This document shows positions 42,601-48,911 of a stretch of 64,000 nt of DNA, one piece after another. Source of the DNA: Ancylobacter dichloromethanicus (GTDB taxonomy: Bacteria > Pseudomonadota > Alphaproteobacteria > Rhizobiales > Xanthobacteraceae); assembly GCF_018390645.1 (NCBI RefSeq), contig NZ_JAHBGC010000017.1, forward strand, positions 1 through 64,000, read 5' to 3'. The notes beneath the pieces are model-generated. The model did no database searches, was not told the DNA's origin, and worked only from the letters and a program-made list of their open reading frames with translations. Within the stretch, counting starts at the first letter, position 1; each line of letters opens with the position of its first letter. A program made the position numbers and the translations under genes.

Positions 42601-43205
42601 TCGAGCGGCTGGGCGCGAGCTTCGTGCCGGCCGTCGCCGGCGAGGTCCGGCGCCAGCTCGACCCGGCAATGCGCTACACCCACGACCTCACCACCCAGCT
42701 GAAGAACCGCACGCCGGGCCTCTCGGAGGAGCTGCCGCAGGCGCGCGACCTGTGGGGCCGGCCGCGCATGTATCAGAGCGGCATGGGGACGGTTTATGAT
42801 GCGCTTTCGCCCTTGCAGGCGCGCACCTTCGATCCCGAGCCCATCGACAGGGAGGCCGTCGCGCATGATTTCAACCTCTCCATGCCGCAATGGGACATTT
42901 CCGGCGTGAAACTGCGCAACCGTCCGGAGGTCTACACGCGGCTGCTGGAAGTGCGTGGGCAGATGAAACCTTCGGAAATGGGCGCCGGTGGCCGCAAGCT
43001 GGTGGCGAAGTTCGGCGACCAGGCGCTGTTGCCGCTGCTGAACGATATCGTGGAGGGCCGGCATAAGCTCTCGGCCAAGTACCGCGACGCCACACCGGGC
43101 AGTGACGGCGGAAAGGACGATCTCGTTTCCGATATCGTCCGGGCCTATGGCCGCGCGGCGCGGGAGGTGGTGAAGGGCGAGTTTCCGGGGGTGTTCGGGG
43201 ATTAG
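39666..43205 (+). CDS. Large internal virion protein, gp16-like
   Basis: 1179 residues, the largest phage gene. Hydrophobic stretches near 175-205 (VVRGVAQFLTGFAGAGAAMGAAAKG) and a long helical body suggest the DNA-ejection motor protein of T7-like phages. I do not see a lytic transglycosylase signature at the N-terminus, unlike T7 gp16. The segment GQQQRLSNLIEQVPALANPVTDYLAAD is shared by large virion proteins of related prophages. It ends the plus-strand tail operon; two minus-strand genes follow. Confidence 0.78.
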   Translation: MPDAYEEIDAIINTLPAPEPVAGALGRRFDATSREDDLRWLDGFITSGPNQPQAPQAAMPEQAGGSTPRIMIRPEGAKSLAGRVAADVARGATEAPRQILGGMRDAAQAAIDLGDWLADSLEEIAPLGGVRVFDEQGNFAPGYVPAGDPSLAPDKTGGELPAVKEATTTTGGVVRGVAQFLTGFAGAGAAMGAAAKGAPLARAALQGGLADFTAFDGQQQRLSNLIEQVPALANPVTDYLAADAGDGEIEGRFKNALEGLGLGAMTEGLFRAVRYVRDGQRAARTAGPETMAARAEAAPPEARPLDLLGDEAAPLLAKAEGPSPEIPAGTPSAADIKLTSADRVAGDLGVPADVAARGVAGRARDARQAGAPAAPVKGEPSTYINFARINADADVKQVMADLADAFKGDIDAARRGVRTNDATLRAAGSVDAWQTLAGRRTGEPLNAEQSVAARRLWEASAAKLMEVADAASLTPTPENLYQFRKMMAVHHAVQREVIAARTETARALQSWAIPVGGGGAERLRAIENVLASHGGTEAAQALAQRVAALSRVPGGIGVLDDVVEKGVLSRSLDTAKEVWINALLSNPKTHMVNMLSNASVLGIGMVERAAAARWSQAIGSGDILPGEAAALAYGSAMSMREAFRAFWLALKTGNSAFGAATTKVGDVGFDRAVSAANWRISPDNWMGKAVDGLGAFANLPTRFLGAEDDFFKTIGYRGEVHAQAFRQAAEEVRAGALTQKDFKARVAALAADPPENIRLAAVDAALYQTFTSKPGVVIGAINGLDRRLATGSPGARLSSFALRMLMPFRNTPANIMKFAFERTPLAPLMASYREAVARGGADADIARTRMALGSMTLLAVMDLAFDGHISGGGPRNDRKRGTRDAMERSGWQPYSIRLGNTWVSYKRTDPIGMTFGLAADIAEIVNNGDLDDDAAEDLTEAMAGAAAAFGAQVLDKTYMSGIAGFMDALQNPNKSAGFVERLGASFVPAVAGEVRRQLDPAMRYTHDLTTQLKNRTPGLSEELPQARDLWGRPRMYQSGMGTVYDALSPLQARTFDPEPIDREAVAHDFNLSMPQWDISGVKLRNRPEVYTRLLEVRGQMKPSEMGAGGRKLVAKFGDQALLPLLNDIVEGRHKLSAKYRDATPGSDGGKDDLVSDIVRAYGRAAREVVKGEFPGVFGD

Positions 43206-43218
43206 CCGCGCTCCGCGC

Positions 43219-43500
43219 TCACGTCGGCAGCAGCCCTTTTCGGTCGCATGTGCTCTTCATCGCTTCAAGAGGGGTAATCCGCGGCGTTTCCATCCCCTTG
43301 CGCTCGGCCGATTCGGCAATTAGGTCGCGAAGCTCCGCCACGTTTCCGCAAAGCTCCTCGACTGTCTCGCCCGGCTCAATCAGCAACGAACGGTACATAC
43401 CGTTCAACAGCCAGAGGCCTCCACCAAGGAGCACGATCACGAGAGCGGCTCGGTAGGCCGCCCCAAGAAAATCAAATGCAGCGCCTACTCGATTGGTCAT
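43219..43500 (-). CDS. Small inner-membrane protein of the counter-oriented cassette
   Basis: 93 residues. One transmembrane helix at about residues 15-35 (AYRAALVIVLLGGGLWLLNGM), then a soluble acidic/helical region EPGETVEELCGNVAELRDLIAESAERKGMETP with two cysteines overall. ATG overlaps the upstream stop. No family known. Its position, against the late operon between internal virion and antirepressor genes, is where P22 keeps sieA, so superinfection exclusion is a reasonable hypothesis. Confidence 0.6.
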   Translation of the reverse strand: MTNRVGAAFDFLGAAYRAALVIVLLGGGLWLLNGMYRSLLIEPGETVEELCGNVAELRDLIAESAERKGMETPRITPLEAMKSTCDRKGLLPT

Positions 43501-43748
43501 CGGATCAGCCTTCCTTGGTCGTCCCGCGCGGCACCGCGCGCGGGATTGCCGACGTAGACCTTGCATCCCTCCCTGAACGACCGGGAATTGGCCGCTTCGC
43601 ATTCGGTGATGCGATGCATGTTCGTCTCGGCCCAGAGGTAGCCTTTGGCGTGCCCAATGCAGGATTTGGTGCAGGGATAGCCGCCGAAGGTGCGCTCCTG
43701 CGCCATGGCGGGCGCGACGGCGAACAACAGCGCGAGCAGCACTGGCAT
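43497..43748 (-). CDS. Small secreted protein with four cysteines
   Basis: 83 residues. A signal peptide (MPVLLALLFAVAPAMA, cut near AMA-QE) leaves a mature form of about 67 residues with four cysteines (PCTKSCIGH, ITECEAAN, REGCKVY) that could form two disulfides in the periplasm. AGGAGGC precedes the ATG. Small exported Cys proteins with an HAKGYLWAETN-type core are common in Hyphomicrobiales phages; function unknown. Confidence 0.68.
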   Translation of the reverse strand: MPVLLALLFAVAPAMAQERTFGGYPCTKSCIGHAKGYLWAETNMHRITECEAANSRSFREGCKVYVGNPARGAARDDQGRLIR

Positions 43749-43757
43749 GCCTGCCTC

Positions 43758-43925
43758 CTATCGCTGATAGACCTCAACCGCGCCCTTCACCGTCACTTGG
43801 CATGGAAAGAGGCTGCCGCATTCCCCACCAATTGCTGACGCCTCTCGCGTCCCGTTCTGAACGACGAGCACCACCAGAGCGGCGGCAATGACTGACAAAA
43901 CCACCTTCGTGTAACGATCTACCAT
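43758..43925 (-). CDS. Very small membrane-anchored or secreted protein
   Basis: 55 residues, read directly from the sequence. N-terminal hydrophobic helix VVLSVIAAALVVLVV (residues 8-22), then TREASAIGGECGSLFPCQVTVKGAVEVYQR with two cysteines in the periplasm. It is the first gene of the three-gene minus-strand cassette, nine bases before the next, and its ATG lies within an ATGCGAC element. A hydrophobic helix followed by a CxxxxPC-type pair looks like a real exported peptide. Confidence 0.6.
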   Translation of the reverse strand: MVDRYTKVVLSVIAAALVVLVVQNGTREASAIGGECGSLFPCQVTVKGAVEVYQR

Positions 43926-44251
43926 GCGACCCCCCGAATTTTTTCCGTGCGACTTCTATCCTGTGGTCAGCAAGGTACATCAATAAGGTAGTTGTCGCAC
44001 GCGGTCGGATAACGTACGATTGCGACGGTGCTCAAAACACCTCTTGAGAGCGTGCCCGGCGACCCGGGTTTTTATCGTGCGCGAATCATGCGCACGATCC
44101 CCTATGGCGGGGGTGCGACGGTATAAGGCGCCTCGGCGCTCGAAGAAGTCCGCCTGACCTCTCATCAGGTTTTGAGCCCCCGCCGCCCGGTCGGGTCACA
44201 AAAGCCCCTCCGGCTGGTGCCGTTCAACGGCTGCCTGAGAGGGGTTTTGCC
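43926..44251. promoter_or_regulatory. Divergent control region between the minus-strand cassette and the antirepressor
   Basis: No gene. It contains the perfect inverted repeat ATCGTGCGC-GAATCAT-GCGCACGAT (44074-44098), TGCGAC motifs starting at 43948 and 44114, one at 44021, and an inverted copy (GTCGCAC) at 43994. AT-rich patches near 43935-43945 and 44060-44075 could hold promoters. Just before the antirepressor, AAAAG-CCCCTC (44200-44210) pairs with GAGGGGTTTT (44239-44248), placing the ribosome binding site in a stem. Confidence 0.65.
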
Positions 44252-45226
44252 ATGACCGCAACGAAACAGCTCACCCAAGTGGAATTCCACGGCGACACGC
44301 TGTGGGCGACGGAAATCGACGGCGTGATCTATGTCGTCATCAAGCCAATCTGTGATCGCCTCGGGATCGACTGGCGCAATCAATTGCAGCGGATCAAACG
44401 CGATGCCGTCCTCTCAGAAGGGGTGGTGATCATCACCACCCCTACGCTGGGTGGGATGCAGGAAATGAATGCGCTGCGCCTCGATCTGGTCAATGGCTGG
44501 CTGTTCGGTATCGACGAAGGCCGGGTGAAGGATGAAGAAACGCGAAATCGCATCCTTATGTATCGGCGCGAGTGCTATCGCGTGCTGTTCGAGCACTTCT
44601 TCGGTGCGACGGCTGCGACAAGGCACCCCCATGATGGGGGCACCTTGCCCGCGCCGCATGACGCCTTCCTGCGCGGCGAGCCGTGGGCGGTGTCGTGGAT
44701 GAACTCGGCGGTGCAGGTTTCCAGCCGCATCGAGCGCATGAGCGGGCGGGCGGCGGCGGCGGATTATCTGCGCGCCTGCGGCGTGCCCTTCCTCGACCGG
44801 GCGCCGAGCGTGCCCCGGCGAAGCATCGACCCGTCGCTTGACGGCAATGCGTGCCTGCGCCGGCTGCTCGATGCCGCCTGCCGCGGCTCCGACCTGACGG
44901 TGCGCGGCGGGCTGCTCGATCTTTTCGACGGGGCGCTTGCCGAGCACCATGACGAGATCCACCAGGTGCTGGCGGCCTCCGGCGTGAAGACCTATCGGCT
45001 GGAGGAGGAGATCGGCGTCGCCATTGCCAATCGCCACCCCTTTCTCAGCAACATCTTCCGCGAAACGCCATGGGCGTTCGACCATGCGCGGGCACTGATG
45101 CGGCTTCCCGGCGCCCGCCGGATCGGGCCGCTGAGCTTTCTGCGGCATTCCTCGCGCGCCACCTTCCTGTCGGTGGGTGTGATCGAGGATGCGCCGTCAG
45201 AGGTGCCATTCCTCGCCACCGCCTGA
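44252..45226 (+). CDS. Phage antirepressor (P22_AR_N domain)
   Basis: 324 residues. VEFHGDTLWATEIDGVIYVVIKPICDRLGIDWRNQLQRIKRD..LDLVNGWLFGID..NRILMYRRECYRVLFEHF (about 1-120) is the P22 antirepressor N-terminal domain, which in P22 Ant inactivates repressors by direct binding. The C-terminal 200 residues are of unknown type. The ribosome binding site GAGGGG lies in a leader hairpin, suggesting tight translational control. Location before the fibre gene matches P22 immI. Confidence 0.85.
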   Translation: MTATKQLTQVEFHGDTLWATEIDGVIYVVIKPICDRLGIDWRNQLQRIKRDAVLSEGVVIITTPTLGGMQEMNALRLDLVNGWLFGIDEGRVKDEETRNRILMYRRECYRVLFEHFFGATAATRHPHDGGTLPAPHDAFLRGEPWAVSWMNSAVQVSSRIERMSGRAAAADYLRACGVPFLDRAPSVPRRSIDPSLDGNACLRRLLDAACRGSDLTVRGGLLDLFDGALAEHHDEIHQVLAASGVKTYRLEEEIGVAIANRHPFLSNIFRETPWAFDHARALMRLPGARRIGPLSFLRHSSRATFLSVGVIEDAPSEVPFLATA

Positions 45227-45285
45227 TCGGTTGACCACCGTCCACAGGCCTCACGCTGCAAGGGCTGAAAACCCGCCGCGTGAGG
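45227..45285 (+). promoter_or_regulatory. Late promoter-like motif plus hairpin before the fibre gene
   Basis: TCGGTTGACC, 15 bases, CACGCT (45252-45257). It is followed by CCTCACGC (45249-45256) pairing with GCGTGAGG (45278-45285) around an inner GGG..CCC pair. GTGAGG in the 3' arm is also the ribosome binding site of the fibre gene. The same motif recurs at 47599 and 48855. Confidence 0.6.
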
Positions 45286-45289
45286 CCCC

Positions 45290-47596
45290 ATGTCCGCGAT
45301 CCTGCCCATCGGCCCGGCTCCCCGCATCGCCGGGCCCTACACGGCTTCCGCCGGCCAGACCAACTTCACCTTCGGCTTCGCGCTGATCGGTGCCGAGGAC
45401 CTGGCGGTGCAGACCGCGCCGGCCGACAACCCGCTGACCTGGACAACGCACACCTGGCTTGCCGACTACACGCTCACCACCGCCCCGCCGCTGGTGGAGG
45501 GTGGCACCGTGGTGTTCAACGCCGGCCTCGCCGCCGGCACCCGCGTGCGGGTGCTGGGCAGTGCGCTGATCGCCAACACGCAGGACCCGCTGCCGGCCGG
45601 CAAGGTGGACAGCGTGCTGCTGAACCGCTTCTTCGACCGCACCACCATCTGGGCGCAGGAGCTGCGCCGCGACCTCGAACGCATCCTGCCCTTCATCGAA
45701 TACGCCGATATCGAGGCCGTGGGCTGGACGCCGATCCTCGCCGTCGTCGCCGATGGCGAGCGGCGGGTGATGCGCGTTTCCGACTGGACCGGCGGTTTCG
45801 GCCCCAAGCCGCCGGTGGGCGTCTATCTCGGCGAAACGGGGCTGGTGGCCAATGTGGCGCTGGCGACCGACATTCGCGGGCCGCGCAGCGTCGGCGGCGT
45901 GCCACCGCTGGGCACCGCCTTCAACAGCCTGCTCGCCACCGACATCGCCCTGCTCGACATCCCGGAGGAGGTCGACGCCTTCGAGACGGCGGGCCACACG
46001 GTGCTGGGCTTCGGCGGCGCCCGCTATGTGCGCTTCCACATGACGACGCCGGGCGGGCTGCAATCCGAAGACGGCAGCTGGTGGAAACTGGCAGAGGACC
46101 AGCGCGTCAATGTCGCCATGTTCGGCGCCGACATGACCGGCGCCACCTTCTCCGATGCCGCATGGGCCGCCTTCTGGGCGTGGCTTATCGCCAGCCCCAC
46201 CTCCCCGCCCGACTTCGCCGGCTGGGGCATGCGCAAAGGCTGGGTCGGCAAGGGCATCGTCAAGGTTGAGAACGGGCTGCCGACGATGGACGTGCGCAGC
46301 CTGGAGGTGGAGGGCGGCGGGCCGTTCTCCACCGTCATCGCCTATCACAGCGACAGCGGGGTGATGCTCGACTTTGCCGTCAATCTGTGGCTGCGCCTGA
46401 AGAACATGACGCTCCGGCACGTGGCCACCGACCCGGACCGGTCGACATGGACCTGCACCGCCATTCGCCGCTCCGGCGTCAACGGCGGCAATCACTTCAA
46501 GCTGGAAAACATCCGCTTCGAGGGCTTCGCCTATGGCGACCGCCAGACCGGCGCCGGCAATGGCGACCGGAACCTCTGGGATACGGTCCATTTCGTCGAC
46601 ACCCGCACCTGCATCTATGGCCGCACCTCGCAGGCGGTGGTGAACAACTTCCGCAATATGTCGTTCTACGGCAAGATCGAGCGCGCCTACGACATCGCCG
46701 GCTATGGGCATACCAAGATCGACACCGGCTCCAACATCATCGACGGCACTTTGCTTTATCTCGGCAATGGCTCCGGCCTCTGGGGGCCGACGTCGAGCAT
46801 CAAGGTCGTCAACATGAAGGGCGAGTATCTCAATCTCGCCGGCCATGAGGATGGCTCCCGATCGAGGCTGCTCGACTTCGAAGGGGCCGGCGAATACATC
46901 TCCGCCCGGGTCGAGTTCGACACCTGCGGCATGGTCGGCGGCCCCTCGGCCGACGCCGCGATAAAACAGATGCGGATCCCCGCCGGCCTGCGGGTCGATG
47001 TGCATGGCGGCGGCATGCCGGGGCTCAAGGCGGAAGTGGTGGCCCTCACCACGGCGCAGGAGCGCATCAACCTGCGCCCGATGGTGAGCTTCAGGGACAT
47101 GCTGGCCGGCCCCTCGGCGGCGAACATCACCTTCACGGCCGGCGCGTCGGGCGCCTATTATCCCCCCGTCATCATCCGCAACATTCCCGGGGCACGGAAC
47201 ATCACCCTGCTCAGGCGCGACAGCGGCGGCACGCGCCCCTATTGCGTGGAACCCCAGAGCCACAACGATGTCGGCGGCGACGTCAATGGCTCGATCGCCA
47301 ACGGGCACCTGGCGGAAATCCTGTTCCATGGCAGCGCCCAGCGCATGGACGATGTCTACCTCGTCCTCTCCAACCACCCCGAGAACAATTTCAAGGTGTG
47401 GGTGTATTCGGACGAGGCGCGCACTATCGAGGTGGCGACCCTCACGCTGGATGCAGGCGACGCGAGCGCCACGGTGAAGACGTGGGATATCAGCGCGCTG
47501 AAGGGCATGGTGAATTCGGTGGGCTACTATCTCAAATTCGATGCCGACAGCACGCGCAACGGCACGGTGCACTTCGTCACCAGCGCGGTGTGCTGA
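45290..47596 (+). CDS. Tail fibre/tailspike protein
   Basis: 768 residues. The N-terminal 150 residues (GPYTASAGQTNFTFGFALIGAEDLAVQTA..LLNRFFDRTTIWAQELRRDLERIL) form the T7-like virion-binding domain. From about 250 to 560 the repeating short strands (SLEVEGGGPFSTVIAY..LWLRLKNMTLRHV..IRFEGFAYGDR) look like a right-handed beta-helix, as in tailspike depolymerases. The C-terminal domain is of unknown type. It would recognise a surface polysaccharide; the active site is not identified. Confidence 0.82.
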   Translation: MSAILPIGPAPRIAGPYTASAGQTNFTFGFALIGAEDLAVQTAPADNPLTWTTHTWLADYTLTTAPPLVEGGTVVFNAGLAAGTRVRVLGSALIANTQDPLPAGKVDSVLLNRFFDRTTIWAQELRRDLERILPFIEYADIEAVGWTPILAVVADGERRVMRVSDWTGGFGPKPPVGVYLGETGLVANVALATDIRGPRSVGGVPPLGTAFNSLLATDIALLDIPEEVDAFETAGHTVLGFGGARYVRFHMTTPGGLQSEDGSWWKLAEDQRVNVAMFGADMTGATFSDAAWAAFWAWLIASPTSPPDFAGWGMRKGWVGKGIVKVENGLPTMDVRSLEVEGGGPFSTVIAYHSDSGVMLDFAVNLWLRLKNMTLRHVATDPDRSTWTCTAIRRSGVNGGNHFKLENIRFEGFAYGDRQTGAGNGDRNLWDTVHFVDTRTCIYGRTSQAVVNNFRNMSFYGKIERAYDIAGYGHTKIDTGSNIIDGTLLYLGNGSGLWGPTSSIKVVNMKGEYLNLAGHEDGSRSRLLDFEGAGEYISARVEFDTCGMVGGPSADAAIKQMRIPAGLRVDVHGGGMPGLKAEVVALTTAQERINLRPMVSFRDMLAGPSAANITFTAGASGAYYPPVIIRNIPGARNITLLRRDSGGTRPYCVEPQSHNDVGGDVNGSIANGHLAEILFHGSAQRMDDVYLVLSNHPENNFKVWVYSDEARTIEVATLTLDAGDASATVKTWDISALKGMVNSVGYYLKFDADSTRNGTVHFVTSAVC

Positions 47597-47598
47597 CC

Positions 47599-47668
47599 TC
47601 GGTTGACCTTCGCGCCGGCGCCGCATTCTGGAGCCTGCCCGCCCAAAACGGGCCTCAGGAGATGCGCC
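47599..47668 (+). promoter_or_regulatory. Late promoter-like motif and leader hairpin
   Basis: CTCGGTTGACC (TTGACC 47603-47608), 15 bases, CATTCT (47624-47629), then GGAGCC and an imperfect hairpin CCTGCCCG..CGGGCctcAGG. The AGGAG that follows is the ribosome binding site of the gene at 47669. Confidence 0.6.
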
Positions 47669-47989
47669 ATGGCCTACGACGCCTCGAAGGACCCTTATTC
47701 GCACATTGCCGGCACCTCCATCACCGCGCCCGGCCGCAAGCTGGTGACCATCACGCCGGCGGATGCCGAGCTGGCCACCTATTGCAAGCAGCTCTGGTGC
47801 TTCTGCCCGCCCGATGTCGCCGGCGGCGTCGGCACGGTGCGCCTGGTGGCCACCGGCAACGCCGACAATGAGCCGGAGGACGTGATGGTGACGCCCGGCC
47901 TGCAGCCGCTGCCCCCGGTGCAGGTGCGCCGGGTGATGGCGACCGGCACCACGGCCGGCCTCACCATCTACGGCATCAGTGACGTGTGA
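47669..47989 (+). CDS. Small fibre-associated protein
   Basis: 106 residues. MAYDASKDPYSHIAGTSITAPGRKLVTITPADAEL..RLVATGNADNEPEDVMVTPGLQPLPPVQVRRVMATGTT has the strand-rich look of a small head or fibre decoration domain; similar spike-base proteins (DUF-type) follow fibre genes in other alphaproteobacterial phages. GGAG precedes the ATG at 47669. The stop overlaps the next ATG (TGATG). Confidence 0.68.
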   Translation: MAYDASKDPYSHIAGTSITAPGRKLVTITPADAELATYCKQLWCFCPPDVAGGVGTVRLVATGNADNEPEDVMVTPGLQPLPPVQVRRVMATGTTAGLTIYGISDV

Positions 47990-48861
47990 TGCTGGGCACC
48001 GGCAACGCCATCGGCCAGACGGTGCTTTATGGCGGGCGGCGCACCGCGCCGCGCCCTTTCGACGGCTTCACCGCGCTCTATACCGCCCTGGGCTACAAGC
48101 GGCTGCTGTCCAGCCACACCGGCGACATCCTGGTCGCGCGGCGCAGCAGCGACGATGACCTTGAAGGCTTCGGCTTCCGCGCGGACGGCACGCTCGACAC
48201 GGACGCGCTGCTGGCCTGGGCCGGCGCCGCCAGCGCCTATGTGTCCACCTGGTACGACCAGAGCGGCAACGGCCGGCACGCGCTGAACGCGACCGCCGCC
48301 GCGCAGCCGCGACTGGTGAATGCCGGCGTGCTCGATGTCGATGCGGCGGGCAATCCGGCGGCGGTGTTCGACGGTTCCAACGATTGCCTGCGCCTGCAGA
48401 ACGCGCTCGGCTTCTCGCAGGCGGCCGACCAGATCACCATGGCGGCGCGGGCGAGCGTCACCAATGGCGCCATCGGCCCCTGGCTGTTCTGCGACGTGTG
48501 GTCCGGCACCGATGTGCGATCGGGGATCAGCCTGCCCACGCCGACCAGCGCGCGCGCCGGCGGGCGGCGCGTCGCCGGCGGCGCCGCCGCCTATGCCGTG
48601 GGGGCCTCCTCGACGGGATGGCACGCGCATATCGGCCGGATCGACTATGCCGGCGCCACGGCTGATATCACGGTCGACGGCGTCACCGCCTCCGCCGCCT
48701 TTCTCGCGCCCGGCGCCACCAGCGCCGACACGGCCTCCGCCGCGCCGCCCACGATCGGCGGCGCGAACACCGTGCTGTTCATGGCGGGCCAGGTGAGCAC
48801 CCTGGTGCTGGCCCGCGAGGCGCTGGACCCCGCCGGCCTCACGACCGCCCTGCTCGGTTGA
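47989..48861 (+). CDS. Carbohydrate-binding tail protein with arabinofuranosidase-like / LamG-type fold
   Basis: 290 residues. FDGFTALYTALGYKRLLSSHTGDILVARRSSDDDLEGFGF..DTDALLAWAGAASAYVSTWYDQSGNGRHALNAT..PAAVFDGSNDCLRL matches the jelly-roll domain known from alpha-L-arabinofuranosidase B and phage tail proteins (WYDQSGNG motif). A second host-recognition protein beside the fibre is the likely role. The GTG at 47986 is an alternative start; the ATG at 47989 overlaps the upstream stop. Confidence 0.75.
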   Translation: MLGTGNAIGQTVLYGGRRTAPRPFDGFTALYTALGYKRLLSSHTGDILVARRSSDDDLEGFGFRADGTLDTDALLAWAGAASAYVSTWYDQSGNGRHALNATAAAQPRLVNAGVLDVDAAGNPAAVFDGSNDCLRLQNALGFSQAADQITMAARASVTNGAIGPWLFCDVWSGTDVRSGISLPTPTSARAGGRRVAGGAAAYAVGASSTGWHAHIGRIDYAGATADITVDGVTASAAFLAPGATSADTASAAPPTIGGANTVLFMAGQVSTLVLAREALDPAGLTTALLG

Positions 48862-48911
48862 CCCCTGCGCCTTCCCCGCATGCTGGAGCCTCCGAAAGAG
48901 CGGAGGCCGGC
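48855..48911 (+). promoter_or_regulatory. Late promoter-like motif and perfect hairpin before the lysis cassette
   Basis: CTCGGTTGACC (TTGACC 48858-48863), 15 bases, CATGCT (48879-48884), then GGAGCC. GCCTCCG (48888-48894) and CGGAGGC (48901-48907) form a perfect seven-base stem; the GGAGG inside it is the ribosome binding site of the endolysin. The TGA in the motif is also the stop codon of the upstream gene. Confidence 0.65.

Noticed and set aside
43980..44165. 61-codon minus-strand gene in the antirepressor control region
   Set aside because: Covers the inverted repeat and the TGCGAC words, no ribosome binding site and an Arg-rich shadow-like product.
45251..47704. 817-codon minus-strand frame opposite the fibre gene
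   Set aside because: Shadow of the fibre gene; the plus strand has a T7-like fibre N-terminus and proper start.
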